64,000 nt of DNA, taken from contig NW_004624730.1 of NCBI RefSeq assembly GCF_000247695.1, forward strand, positions 26,871,507 through 26,935,506, in the 5' to 3' direction. The DNA is from Heterocephalus glaber. Taxonomy: Eukaryota > Chordata > Mammalia > Rodentia > Bathyergidae. This document shows positions 10,083 to 21,600 of this stretch, piece by piece (position 1 is the stretch's first letter; the number at the start of each line of letters is the position of its first letter). The position numbers and the translations under genes were made by a program. Below the pieces are notes generated by a model. It did not search any database and was not told the DNA's origin. It worked only from the letters and a program-made list of their open reading frames with translations.

Positions 10083-10547
10083 AAAGAATGAGAATGACAA
10101 GGTCTCATTTGTGTCTTCAGTTTTGCCACAGTAACTCTGTTGAAAGCTTTCATAAAATCCTCATTCTACCTTTGGGCTCAGTAAACTCAGCCTCAGGACA
10201 TTTGTTATAGGCTTCTAGACAGAGAAACTAATTGATGACAATGTCAGAGTTAAGTAAACTCTCTTCAGCAAAGAAATTAGAGCTAAGAAACTGATTATTC
10301 CTCCAGGGCCCATTCTAACTAAAAAAAAAAAAATGCTTCCCAAGTTGGGCAAATCCTACATAATCACAAGCCTCTCTGGGACCATAACAGGGGAGTCCTG
10401 CTGTGTTTCATGAACCTTTTCAGGCTCCATGACACCGGAGATATTGAAGTTGTGTTAGAACTGACATCAGTGCCCAAATATACTTCACAGAGTGAGATGC
10501 AGCAATATATACTGCTTGCCGGAAGATACATAGTCAGTTGTCACCAG
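10083..10547. other. Unique sequence, nothing recognised
   Basis: AT-rich with a short A-run at 10321-10332; no coding signal. Confidence 0.5.
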
Positions 10548-10560
10548 AAATTCAGCTACC

Positions 10561-10758
10561 AAGCCCAGTGAAGTGACACACACCTGTGATCCCAGCACTC
10601 TGGGAGGCAGGGGCAGGAGCACTGCAAGTTTTGAGCCCAGCCTGGGCAACCTAGGAAGACTCTGTCTCAAGATAAAAATACAAAAAGAAAAGAGCTGGGG
10701 ATGTAACTCAGTGTAAAGGCCCTGGGTTCAATCCCCAGCATTACACACAGAGGGAGGG
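10561..10758 (+). mobile_element. B1-ID composite SINE with perfect 13-bp target-site duplication
   Basis: A B1 half without the internal duplication (10561-10670, 'cctgtgatcccagcactctg', 'gagcccagcctgggcaacct') leads through an A-rich linker into an ID half (10692-10743, 'gagctggggatgtaactcag', 'gggttcaatccccagcat'). AAATTCAGCTACC occurs at 10548-10560 and 10759-10771, outside both halves, so they moved as one unit. Confidence 0.95.
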
Positions 10759-10779
10759 AAATTCAGCTACCAGAGGGAG

Positions 10780-11975
10780 GAATCATGCAGGAGCTAGAAT
10801 GATGGATTCCCAAATGCTGGCTCCTCTGTCCTCTCATCATGAACAAACAGGCTGTGGCTCCTGATCATGGAAGAAACAGGAAAGTCCAAAAAGCCCATAC
10901 TGGAAGTGGTGGATGAGCCCAGCTACCTAAGGAGTGCCACCGCAGCCTGCCAGCCTGTTCCCTGGGACAGAGCTCGAGTCTTCAGAGAGGGCACTCCTGC
11001 CCTCATCCTGATAGATCAGATCCCAAAGATGAAGAATTCACCCCACAGCTTGAGGCCCCAGAACTCCCACTGTGCCATGGGAGCTTCTACAGCCCACCCT
11101 TCCAACTCCACACTGGCCAACACTCTTAAAGGGGTTTTGTTCCCAGCAGATTTGTTAATTAAAGTGTCACTCACTGTATTCCCCAAAGACTCAAGTGTGA
11201 GAGGAGCCTTTCTTTCATGAGCAGTTCTCAGTGCTCTTCTACAGCTCACAGAAGAAAGCCACTGAAATTCCCAGCCTCAGCAGAGCAGTCAACTTGGTAA
11301 GGCCTGACTTCCGTGCCTCTGAAGTGGCTCCCAGGCAGCATACAGAAAGCAAGGGATGCTGTATCGCTCCCAAGAGGCACTTAATGCACCACTGATGATT
11401 TGATTTGAAAACAAATTCTATTTGTTCAACTCATTTTGAGCCTAGGGCTCTGGCTCTCCCCTCTCCTCTCCAGGCTCAAAGGATGCCATTCACTTTCATT
11501 CTCCTGTCTCATCTCTCTCCCTCTGTCTTACAGACATCACTTCCTCTCTCCTGTTTCTCTGTGTAACCTGCTGCTTGCCAGGACCTGAAGTTTAGCTCCA
11601 TTAATCCCTACTTCCCTACCATTCCCACCTCTTTCCGGTCTTCATTCCCCTCCTGGGTCTAATTTAAGAAAAAATTTCCTGCTGTTTTAAAAGTGTAGCA
11701 CATCTCAGGAATCAACATATATGCACACACAAATATATATTTAATCTACCTATTCTATGTGCATTCCATCAACATATGCTATTTATAGTTTTCACATTGA
11801 AAATGGAACAAAGAAAGAATTTTTTTTCTTTCCTTATCTAAACTCCTTTGTACTTTGCTGGTTTTTATCAGGGACTCTGGATTGTTTTCATAACCTAAAA
11901 GTCAAAATACGCATGAAAGTACAAAAAAAGAAAAAGGACAATTGATACATGAATGTCCAGGCCACAGGGTACTAA
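10780..11975. other. Unique sequence with a 117-codon open frame, no gene recognised
   Basis: 10867-11220 on the plus strand is open for 117 codons with a mixed composition and no domain or homology I recognise. Pyrimidine-rich tracts follow at 11450-11660. Nothing identifies exon boundaries. Confidence 0.35.
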
Positions 11976-11979
11976 AGGT

Positions 11980-12121
11980 TACTGAAGTGGTGTATGCCTA
12001 CAATAAGAGCACTCTGGGAGGCTGACGCAGGGGGATCATAAATTCCAGCCCAGTCCGGACAATTTAGCAGGTTAGCAGACCTTGTCTCAAAATAAAATAT
12101 AAAAATTAAAAAAAAAAAAAA
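11980..12121 (+). mobile_element. B1-type SINE
   Basis: 'agtggtgtatgcctacaata', 'gcactctgggaggctgacgc', 'gaccttgtctcaaaataaaa' with a long A tail. No internal duplication. Confidence 0.85.
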
Positions 12122-12125
12122 AGAA

Positions 12126-12323
12126 GCAGGGTGTGGTGGTACATGCATATAATCTCAGCCCTTGGGAGGTTGAGCCAAGAAGACCATAGAAAATTTGAGG
12201 CAAGCCTGGGCTTCACAGTGAGATCTTGTCTCCAAACAAACAAACAAACAAACACACAAGGGCTGGAGATGTAGCTCAGTACAAAGGCCCTGAGTTAAAT
12301 CCCAAGTACCAAAAAAAAAAAAA
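12126..12323 (+). mobile_element. B1-ID composite SINE
   Basis: B1 half 12126-12230, (CAAA)n linker 12233-12256, ID half 12260-12311 ('ggctggagatgtagctcagt', 'gagttaaatcccaagtacc') and an A tail. Confidence 0.92.
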
Positions 12324-12566
12324 GTTACTAAAGATAAACCACAAATTTGGCCCATTATCTTCATTCAGCATGCCCCAAATAAGAAAAGAAATGGAATCAA
12401 TTACTTGGCCCAATGTCACTTATAAAGAAAAAGAGTACAAGATCCTAAGGGAAAGGAAAATTTCTCTTGACAGCAAAATTTTTTTCCTAGACTTAAAAAA
12501 AATCCCCCACAAGGGGTTTACATGACAGGCCTTCAGCATCACATGGTACTAAAATGTACCCACAAC

Positions 12567-12646
12567 CAGTGATGGCGAATCTTTTATAGCTTTCCATGAT
12601 ACAAACAGCCTGCTGCGGTTCATGTGCCATAGGTTTGCCACCACTG
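12567..12646 (+). mobile_element. 80-bp hAT-like miniature element, copy 1
   Basis: Ends in inverted CAGTGATGGCGAA and TTTGCCACCACTG. It aligns without gaps to the 80-bp element at 24293-24372 (about 79% identical by eye), sharing the central 'tgatacaaacagcc'. CAG...CTG ends are typical of hAT transposons. The 8-base flanks agree only partly. Non-coding, so it would need a transposase from elsewhere. Confidence 0.75.
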
Positions 12647-12808
12647 CCCAACATAAATCTAATGGGGAGCAGACATCCTCTTTCCGCTGAAGGCCCCTAG
12701 ATCACTATTTCCCATTTCCACATGGCCTCCTTCTTTCACAGCCCAGCTTCTGGCTTCCACCACAGTGAGGCTCTGTCCCACAGCTGCCCGGGTCAGAAAA
12801 GACCTTCA

Positions 12809-12915
12809 ACCAGGTGTGGTGGTGCACGCCTGTAGTGCCAGGACTCAGACTGCTGCAAGTTCAAGGCCAGCCTTGACTACATAGTGAGACCCTGTCTGGA
12901 AAAAAAAAAAAAGGA
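12809..12915 (+). mobile_element. B1 SINE, internally shortened
   Basis: 'accaggtgtggtggtgcacg', 'gcaagttcaaggccagcctt', 'gagaccctgtctgg' and an A tail; the middle is shortened. Confidence 0.9.
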
Positions 12916-13489
12916 AAAGAAAGTAGCTCACAAGGCCAGTGCTTCTCTGAGAAGATACTTGGCTTACTGAAAACTGTGTGTGAGACCAGTTTTCCCTGTG
13001 AATTAATACTGTCTTCAATAAAGACATTTAGAAAGCCATTTTTACTAATTTGGTTAATTCTGTGTTTTAGAGTTTAAAATGTTGCTGTAGTGGCATGGGC
13101 AGCACTCTTACCCTCCCTGTCACCACCCCCTCGGCCCTCAGGGACTGGCCCCTGCCATGGGGGAGTGAAGGAATTGTTATTTTTGCTGGTTTCCTCCTCT
13201 CCAGCCACTGCTACCTCCTTCCTGACCTTTCCCCTAGATGAGGCAATGGCCTGTGGGTTTCCTCTCCCCAAATCTATCTAGCTTGCCTTCTTTCCTTCTT
13301 CTCTTTTCTTTCTTCTCCCATTCTCTACCCTCATATCACAAGAATATCTGGGATCCAGGACACCCCTGGGCCCTGAGTCTTCACCACCCATGAAATAAAA
13401 GCTCTACTCACACGGCCATGTCTCGGACACAGTCATACTGCCAGAGTGGCCTTGCAGAATCTGCAAAGACCTGACTCCTGGGAGTCACT
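12916..13489. other. Unique sequence with pyrimidine-rich tract; possible LTR relic
   Basis: The C/T-rich run 13275-13335 followed by a 'catgaaataaaagctctact' polyadenylation-like signal near 13390 has the look of an LTR end, but I cannot match a family. Confidence 0.25.
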
Positions 13490-13595
13490 TGTACCTGGGA
13501 ACTTGGACTTTAATACTAGCTCTGATCCTGTTCAGAACAAGTCATTTAATCCATCCTAGGCTCAGCACCCATCTCATAAGACAAAGTTAAAAGAA
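13490..13595 (-). mobile_element. MIR SINE fragment, antisense
   Basis: 'gacttt...actagctctgatcctg', 'aacaagtcatttaatccatc', 'ctaggctcagcacccatctc' match reverse-complement MIR. Confidence 0.6.
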
Positions 13596-14650
13596 AGAAA
13601 AATGTCAAACAAATATGCCAAAACCTCTCTGTGAGGGTAAAACAGGTCTGCTCTGGGAATCTTAAGACCAGCAAAGTCACTGACAGGTTTCTGGACCAGT
13701 TCACCAGGGTTCCCAAGTTCACTTGCTCAGTATTCGCAACTTTTGGGTCAAGTTCATTAAACAACCATGGCCTATACCTACTCTGTATGGTGCGTGGTGC
13801 ACTGGGTAGAGATAAAAACGAAAAGTACCTTTTAAATATAAAATCCTGACTAGCAGCAAAACCATTAAAGGCAAAGGTAAAATCTTATCTGTAAAAATAG
13901 AATCTACCAGCTTCAAGCCACCCAGGAAAAGGCTTGGTGTTTGGGATGAATTTACCCTCCAGTTCTTGACCCATTACACTAACTTTATGGAGGGAAGCCA
14001 CATGACAAAGACTTTCTGAAATAAAGAAGGCCTATGTAATACAATTTGTATTGCTGGAAGCGTACAAAGATATAAAAATAGGAATGACACAAGCACTTTG
14101 TTTTGAAAAAAATTAGAATTCTTACTGTGTTGTTTATTTCACAAGGCAAAGATTGTCTTTAAATGTTTTGTCTTTTTTTTACTACCCATCCCCTCCATCT
14201 CCTCTTCCTTAACATATTGGGGTTTCCAATTAGTGTCAGACATCACCATCAACAGAGATGTCAGGACAAGACTTAAGGGCAAGCTCCAACCTGCCTCTTT
14301 CCCTCAGCCACAGCCTAGCAAGGCAGTTAAGGAGAAACACACCAAAGAGATGGCAGTTGAAAGGCAGCCTGGGTCATAACACTAAGGCCAAGCGAGTGGT
14401 TCAGGACTCAGTTCCTTTCAATGCTACTTGTCTTCCTTCATCTCCTTGATGAAGTTTCTCTTTAACCTGTTCCTCCCTCTTATTTTTAGAGTTATCATTT
14501 CTCTTGCTATGGAATATATGTTCTTCTGGTGACCCTGGAGCACAGTAAAGTGCTCTGCACACAGCAGGCATTTGAAAAATAAACTTTTGCAACCCCTATG
14601 ATATTTACAAGCCCAATTTAGGGTATAGGTAAATTTTCATATTTTATTCC
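13596..14650. other. Unique sequence with faint old-repeat traces
   Basis: 13765-13840 ('tatggtgcgtggtgcactgg') resembles the start of an old mammalian interspersed repeat also seen at 44.4 and 46.3 kb. 14540-14592 ('gtgctctgcacacagcaggc') looks like an L2 3' end. No coding signal. Confidence 0.4.
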
Positions 14651-14651
14651 T

Positions 14652-14812
14652 TTTTTGTTGTGGTGGTGGTACTAGGGACTGAACTCCAGGGTGCTCTACC
14701 AATGAGCTACATCTCTCAGTCTCACTAGGTTTCTCAGACTGGGCTTGAACTTGCAATCAATCCTTCCAGCCTCCCAAGTGGCTGGGATTACAGGTGTGTG
14801 CCACTGCAGCCA
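14652..14812 (-). mobile_element. B1-ID composite SINE, antisense
   Basis: Complement of 14652-14725 is an ID half ('ggtactagggactgaactcc', 'caatgagctacatctctcag'). Complement of 14726-14812 is a B1 half ('cctcccaagtggctgggatt', 'acaggtgtgtgccactgcag'). Confidence 0.9.
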
Positions 14813-17370
14813 GATTCAATTTTCATACATTAGAAAATCAGATTTTAAAGACTTTTTTATCTGCTAGGTCAGTTCACTACTCTATTAAGGTTACATCAAA
14901 TGTATATACCAAAGACAATTTGCTTAAAAATAGCTAAATGAAATAGCTTTGCAACTTGATTTTTGTGAGCTGGTCCAATAGGACCCACTCATGTTAAAAA
15001 TGGAAATTAAAACAGATTTGGATGAGGTTGATAAATTCTCAGATAGGGCTTGCCAAGTAAATTTGACCCATTGTCAGCAGACAACAAATGCTCTGCCAAT
15101 TTTTAATCCCATCCCAGACGGCAAGGAGACTTGCCCAAGACTTACATTAATGTTTTGAAATTTTTCCCAATTAGAATTAAAATATAAATATGCAAAACTG
15201 ACTTACTTTTCTGTTGTATTTCAGGGAAAGATACTATATGTCTTTCAGTCTAATCTAGTAATGTGTACCTGTTTAAATTTCACAACCTAGAAAATGGCAT
15301 ATCTTATGCTTGTATTTCTTGTACTTCCTTTTGTTTTGTTTTGCTTTTTGGCCAAAGGCACTTACTTAGCTCTTCTGACTGACACCAGAGAACAGAATCA
15401 ACTGGTGTATATGCTTATTAATTCTCCCAGGCCCAAATGCACACTATTTCTCCAAGTACAGTTGTCACCTACAACCAGAAGGCCACACTCAGGAGTGAGC
15501 AGAGTGGTAGCCCACCACAGTGGGGTCCCATACCAGTGGGCATCGACATTGCTGTGGATTCTCAGCCTCAGCTCACAGTCTGCAGCTAAACTGGCAACCT
15601 GGCTTGATCTTGTTCCTAACAGGAAGATCAGTTGCCCTCCAGCATATTCTCCCCCTCTGCTTAAGCCTATCAGTCCACTTGGATAATAAAAGAGTTTGCT
15701 TTTGAATTTCCATACATTGAGAATCAAAAATAAAGTACTACCTCTTCACATGCCTAAACAGATACAAAGACTATGTTTCACTGTACTGTATTTCTAAAGA
15801 GATCAGTCTCCCTCTAATGGTCATTCTTCCTTTTGTCACCCCAACAGATTCTCTGTCCCAAAGCAGCTTTCGTAACTGATTACAATTCTTCCAATCAGTC
15901 TAAATCCCACACAGCACACAGCACCGTCCCCTGCTATTCAAATGTAGTAGAATAAAACAGGTAAAAGTCATGCTGCAAAGGTACATAAATGACACCTCCA
16001 TTAGTAAAACATTCAGTTTAAATCCCAAAGGAATAAAAACTGACCATTGTGCCATACAATACAGGTGACTGTTCACATAACAGAAATATGATGAGAAAGC
16101 TCATCTTTCTTGAAAACCACAAAGAATTTCTAGTTAAAAGGTTCCGGTTAGATTTTCGCTTAGCCAGTTCATCAAACATAGCCGCAGTCTATGACACAGG
16201 AATAATAACTCATTTATAAAAAGAAGAGGTTTAGGATCTTCTAATAAAAGATGATACAAAACCAGAAGCATTATTTTGGTGCATGCTTCCGGTCTCCACC
16301 ATTCACTTGCCAATTCAAAAAATTTCAGAGTTCTCTGGAATTCCAAATGAATGGCAGGGATTGTATTTTTAACTACCAGGCTCTAATCCCTTACTTCCAT
16401 CACAGCCTTGCCAAGAAGCCTTCACTTGTTTAAATTAGCAGCAGCAGCAGTGTGAAGAGGACTTCCGCCGTGGCCAGCTGTGGAGATCTGTCTACCTTAA
16501 ATCCTTTCCACTGAGCGCCACAGGCTTTTCTGCAGACTCATTCAGCCTGAATCTCCTTAGTCAGAACAGAGAAGGAGTCGAACTGAGTGGCTGTAGGCCA
16601 GGACCAAAGAAGCAGTGAGAGCCGCCTAGGGAACTGTAAGATCTTAATATCCGTGGTTCCTGCAGGAGTTTATTTACCAGCATTTTGTGCCGGGAGTGAG
16701 AAAGAAAAGGACACTATGAATGTGTCATTTCTTGGAGAAAACCATTTTGGGAAAAGGGTGACTCATCCACACAGCCTCACAGCATGAATCACTGCAGAGG
16801 GTGAGCAGTTCAGCCATTGTGCGAGAGACACCCCGTCATCTGCTCCAGCTCCCCAACATCACCCAACACTGGCAATTCTGACCTTGCCTCTGCAATCCGA
16901 GCCAAATTCTTGCTTAACCTCATTTTTTCCTAATCCCTGAAAAAACAAGAAACAGAAAAGGTCTAGAAGTTCTTGTTTGCTTGACTTAGGCCAAGAACCC
17001 TATGGAAGAACTTTTTGCTGTTTCACAATTTTATTATCAACACTCAGCATTTTGTTTCCTCTTCTTGTATCAGGATTAATAATGCTATTAAAAATTTATT
17101 AAACACCTTAAGATTCTTGCATTGGAATTGAACAATGTATGAGTTTATTTCACTCAATTTTCATACTTCCAGATATCAATGACAAAATATACTTCGTAGA
17201 GTCTTTATTCTACTTTTCATTTTCCTCACAAACAAAAACAATGAATCAGAATGAGGAGAAGCAGAGAAAAGATGAAGTTCACTACCAATAAGAAATGAAA
17301 TCTACTCATTTGACATTTACACTGGGGTTACATCTTCCACGGGGACTCAGGTTCCAAAATCATTTTCTAG
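14813..17370. other. Long unique stretch, no gene recognised
   Basis: About 2.5 kb with no SINE, unusual for this window. 15294-15686 (+) is open for 130 codons; its end has 'ggataataaaagagtttgct', so an LTR-like polyadenylation region is possible but unmatched. A short (CAG)n-like run sits at 16437-16450. No splice-bounded exon recognised. Confidence 0.4.
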
Positions 17371-17463
17371 ACCTGGGATGTAGCTCCGTGGTAGAGCACT
17401 TGCCTTGCATGCATGAGTCCTTTGGTTTGATTCCTGGTATCACCACCACCACCACAACAAAAA
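17371..17463 (+). mobile_element. ID SINE, close to tRNA-like master
   Basis: 'ctgggatgtagctccgtggt', 'agagcacttgccttgcatgc', 'ggtttgattcctggtatc' keep the tRNA-Ala-like D, anticodon and T regions better than most copies here; the tail is (CAC)n-rich. Confidence 0.9.
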
Positions 17464-18683
17464 TGACCTTTTGCAAATATGGAGTGTGGTGAAAATCCTT
17501 TAAATGCACAGTGCAGTAAGCTTTGTTTGTATGATATCTCTCAGTGAGTCAGGTGCAGTCAGGGTTAGGAGATGGTACTGTTTCTATTGCCGAGCTCCCC
17601 ATGAAGCAGTGCTGTCCCCCAATGTGTGGAGGAACTGGCAGGAGTGCGATGTTGAATTCACGCCACTTCAGCATGCCTTTGGGCCTGCAATTTCCTGGCC
17701 CTCAGGGAGCTGACAGTCAAAAGGGTAGGACATGGCAGGCGTGAAATAATGAGTGGTATGGGGGTTAAGAGCATAGACTCTAGTGGTTTTTTTTTAATTG
17801 TAAACACTCAAGGGCCTAATATTCTGCTGCAAGAGCTGTACTTTAGATACATCAACCATATCGGCTCTTTCTGACATCTGGGAAACAGCTTTAATCCCAC
17901 AGTCAATTTTAAAAAGCAGTTTGTTTTTAAGCCACTGAACTACTCTAAATGCTAAAATGCTTTGAAAATTGTTTTTCCAGGCTGTCTGTGTCTGACACAT
18001 GTTTTTAACATGTTGTTTTTCCAGTTGTTCTTAAACGGGACATTGACGCACCTCTTGGCTTCTCCTAAGCCACTCCAAGAGTAAAATAGCTGGAAGCTAA
18101 AACTGCGGCTGCCCTCTTTTCTCTTCTTTCTAATGGGGCCAAATGAATTAAATGTCACTTGACCAAAAAGAGAGGGTAAAGCCACCAAAAATTCTTTTGG
18201 GTTAGTCTGGCTTCTCCTCTGTTTGTGTGAAGAGATTCAATTCTTTTTGTTGGTTTTGTTTTTTTAATTTTAGGAAGAAGATGAGCAACAGGCTCAGGCT
18301 TTCAGAGACTCTTTCTGTGCATTGAAAGGCATGATACAAGTGGACTTAAAAAAACAAATAAACAAAAAGGTTGGTATGAATTCTGGAGACTGAAGAGAGA
18401 CTAGAGGCAATTTTCAGAGTCAGGATCCCATTTTCTAAGAAATAATTAGGACTGAAAACAAAAACTGAGGCTTCAAAAGGGATCACTAGGCTTTAGACGC
18501 CACTGGGGACCTTTCTTTGGAAGTAATCTTCGGGCAGGACTGCTGATGCTTCTTTATATCTCAAACCCAGTCTGTAATGTTTCTTTACATGTATTTCTTG
18601 GCATCTTTGGTCAAAAAGTATCACCCAAATGTGACAAAATGGTACAGTGGATTTGAATTTTACCTCTGCTATTAACTGTTTAA
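17464..18683. other. Unique sequence, no gene recognised
   Basis: 17690-17760 ('ctggccctcagggagctgac') resembles an old mammalian repeat. The remainder has no recognisable feature; open frames are short and overlap each other in several frames. Confidence 0.4.
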
Positions 18684-18837
18684 GAGACCATTGTAATCCC
18701 AGCACACTCGGGGAGTCGAGGCAAGAGAAACCCAGCCCTGGCAACTCAGCCACACACAGTCTCAAAAACTAAAAAGGACTAAAGACATAACTCAGTGTAG
18801 AGGCCCTGGATTCAATCTCCACTACAAAACAAACAAA
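18684..18837 (+). mobile_element. B1-ID composite SINE, 5'-truncated
   Basis: B1 half from 'accattgtaatcccagcaca' to 'cacacagtctcaaaaac', then ID half 'ctaaagacataactcagtgt', 'ggattcaatctccactac' and a (CAAA)n tail. Confidence 0.85.
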
Positions 18838-19917
18838 CATACTGTAACTTAACACCTCTAATCCTTGGTTCCTCCAAAAGGGAGGAAAAATAACAATCAA
18901 ATAACAAGTTAAGGAACAGTAATAATAAAATTTTTAAAAAGAAGTAAAGCACCAAGCACTCTGCCAAATATACGAGACTATAAACATTATTTCTCTTCCT
19001 TTCCCTTATGAAAAGCTATCCAAACTATTAAAAGAGATCTGAGTAATTTGAATGCAAAAAAACCTGTAAACCTCTACCCCAGGTACAAAGAACCCAAGAA
19101 AATGGGGGGAAATGATGGCAGATATCCATTTACTGCAAAAACTACACATATATTTTATTTCATATAATCATAGTATCTAAGAAATACCTGATCCTGAGAC
19201 AAAAATATTAAACACAGAAGATCTAGTTAATTACAAATCTCAGACAATTCCCCCAACCTCTTTGGTGTTTTGGTTTGGTCTGGTTTGGGTTTTGGTGGGG
19301 TTATTTATTTATTTTGCATTCTAATAATAGTAACTCTTTATCTAGTGTGAAAAAGGCCAAGGATGTGATTCCTTGAGTGCCTTGATAAATGCCTCGGTGG
19401 TAACGAGCATCTCATGTCAGCACTACATTTTCAGTCTCACATTTAAAGTAAAAAGAGCTTTCAGCTTGAAGTACAAACATGATAGGACTGAATATTAGTA
19501 AAAGAATATATAACAGCTTTCCACGTTTCCTAACAGAGAAATGTTCAAGAAGCTTTAGTCTAATTTAATGTTTTAACTATTTACAAGGAGGTAATAGTTC
19601 TGAAAGGTGGGGGTACGGTCTAGGCACAGAAATGCAAGATTTGAAGCTTCTGCGACTTTGCTGAAAATAAGTGGAAGGAAAAACAAATTTGGCCTAAATG
19701 TACTGTCATTTTAAACAACCCATGTTCACACAAACTCCAAATAGAGTAGCTCTGTACCCAGGAGTGGATGTTAATAAAAAAGGTACTACTGCTTTAACTT
19801 TTCTTATTAAACAAAGAGCAGCACAGGTCACACCCTGGAGTTTGTGACTGGTATCGGAAGGGGGGGAGCCCTTAACCTCCAGCTGTCTCCAGGAAGACAG
19901 TGTCAGAACTGTTTCTT
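18838..19917. other. Unique sequence, nothing recognised
   Basis: AT-rich; a T/G-rich run lies at 19262-19315. No coding or RNA signal. Confidence 0.5.
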
Positions 19918-19997
19918 TTCTATGACACTGAGTATTGAACTCAGGACCTCACACATCTGAGGCAAGCGCTTACTGCTGAGCCACTCCCTAGCCCTTA
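19918..19997 (-). mobile_element. ID-like SINE, antisense
   Basis: 'ctatgacactgagtattgaa', 'ctcaggacctcacacatctg', 'tgctgagccactccctagcc' match a diverged reverse-complement ID. Confidence 0.75.
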
Positions 19998-20739
19998 GAA
20001 CTAAATTGTATCACAGGATACCCAGTGGTGTCTGCTGAGAGTCTGGTGTCAGAAGTGTTGTGCTGAGTGGTATTCGAGGGTAAAAAGAAAACCTTTTTTT
20101 CCCTTGGATGAAGTAGCACCAAATTTGTTGACAATGTCTATGCTGAAGCAGTAGGATTTTAGCAATAATGGAGACCCTAGATATCTTTGATGTGAAGGAG
20201 GAAACAGGAGAATACTCTCACCCAGTAGGAAAGAGGCCCAGGCAGGCAGTGTCTTCATCTGTAGAGCTGCCTCAGCCCTGCCACGGTGTATCCAGGAAAC
20301 CAAACGCATCTAAACACTGACTAGGGAGAAGCAGCTTTTCCGCCATGCCTTTGATTACACTGACAGGGACACTTTTCAACGTAAGAGCCATCTCAGTTTG
20401 GTGAGTTTACTTATTCAATTGGCAGCCTCGAAATAGGTTTTATTATTAAAAGTAGCAGAAACAAATGTGAATAACACACTGAAATTTTCAGGTAGCTGCC
20501 CTCACACACTCGGAATGAAGGCCCTAGTGGTACAGATGTAACTTTTGAGGAAAAAAAAAATTATACACAGCATAAACCTCCATCTTACCCGCTGCAGAAA
20601 GTCTGATTCAAACAAAAGAAAAAAATACACTGTCCGGAAAATAGCTTTAAAAATGTTCATCAAATGCCATGAAAGAACCTGCAAACTCACTAAGGTCACT
20701 CACATATCCCTAGACTTTCTGGAGGACAGTTTATCAGTA
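19998..20739. other. Unique sequence, nothing recognised
   Basis: No recognisable gene; 20049-20309 (-) is open for 86 codons without homology that I know. Confidence 0.4.
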
Positions 20740-20830
20740 CATTATAAAAGTTTTGAAAAAGTTTGATCCAGCAATTCCACTTCCAAGAAAATTACACTGA
20801 GGAAACAACAGGGATGGAAGAGATGCTGGC
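20740..20830 (+). mobile_element. Old LINE-1 (L1M-type) fragment
   Basis: 'tttgatccagcaattccact', 'tccaagaaaattacactgag', 'gaaacaacagggatgg' follow the 3' ORF2/UTR junction of old mammalian L1. The probable continuation is at 21330-21600. Confidence 0.75.
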
Positions 20831-20924
20831 TGCTTTGGAACATCTGCTCCTGCTCTAGGTGCTAGATCTGGTCAAAGGCCTAAGTTCTAGACGATACACA
20901 CAAATGTCGTGTGGTACTTTAGGG

Positions 20925-21048
20925 AAGGAGACAGGTCCAGCTATGTAGTCCAGGCTGGTTAGCCCAGGCTGGCCAGCCCAGGCTGGCCCAGCTCACTATC
21001 CTCCTGCCTCAGCCTCCTGAGTGCTATTATTACAAGTGTGCACCTAGC
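20925..21048 (-). mobile_element. B1 SINE, antisense, with triplicated inner block
   Basis: The block 'cccaggctgg' or its variant 'gtccaggctgg' occurs three times at 20948-20986 where a normal B1 has one or two copies. Flanked by 'cctgcctcagcctcctgagt' and 'acaagtgtgcacctagct'. Confidence 0.9.
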
Positions 21049-21329
21049 TAGGGAAGTTCTTCAAAGGGAAGGAAACATAGACATATTTTCTATCCTTCCT
21101 CTTTCCTCCAGCTTGGAATAGTGACATGATGCCTAGAGCTACAAGGTTCTTTTGAGTCACGGGGAACAGAAGCCACTCATAAGAACAATTAAGCAGAGAC
21201 AGGGGGCTTGAGGTGCCTTCACACCAGCTCCTTAACTGCCTCATTTCAGATTTCTTTAATGCAAGAGAAATAGTCTCATTTCACACCCTTATAAATCAGA
21301 GTCACAATTCCAAACTAATACAAAAAGTA

Positions 21330-21600
21330 TGCAAAGGTCCATGTCAGAATGGCCCTTGAAGCTCTGTTTCAATATTAAATTGTTATAGTTCAGAAAATGA
21401 AAGACTGAAAAGTCATTAAAAATGGCATAAATCTGTGTCAAAATGTTACAATATCCACAATATATTGCTGAGTGAAAATAGTCCCACTTTGGTTAATAAA
21501 AAACACATGAATGAGGAGGAAGTAGACTAGATTTCTTGCACTTTCTTCACTTTGTACCATAAGCATTACCTTTCTAATCAGAAAAAAAATCAGAAAGCTA
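21330..21600 (+). mobile_element. Old LINE-1 (L1M-type) 3' fragment
   Basis: 'aaaagtcattaaaaatggca', 'taaatctgtgtcaaaatgtt', 'caatatattgctgagtgaaa' follow the old L1 3' order. Confidence 0.65.

Noticed and set aside
10867..11220. 117-codon frame as a small protein
   Set aside because: An in-frame ATG is present but there is no known homology, no upstream promoter signs and no exon structure.
17371..17463. Functional tRNA-Ala or BC1-like RNA gene
   Set aside because: It keeps tRNA-like boxes but has mismatches in the acceptor stem and a simple-repeat tail; an ID SINE copy explains it.
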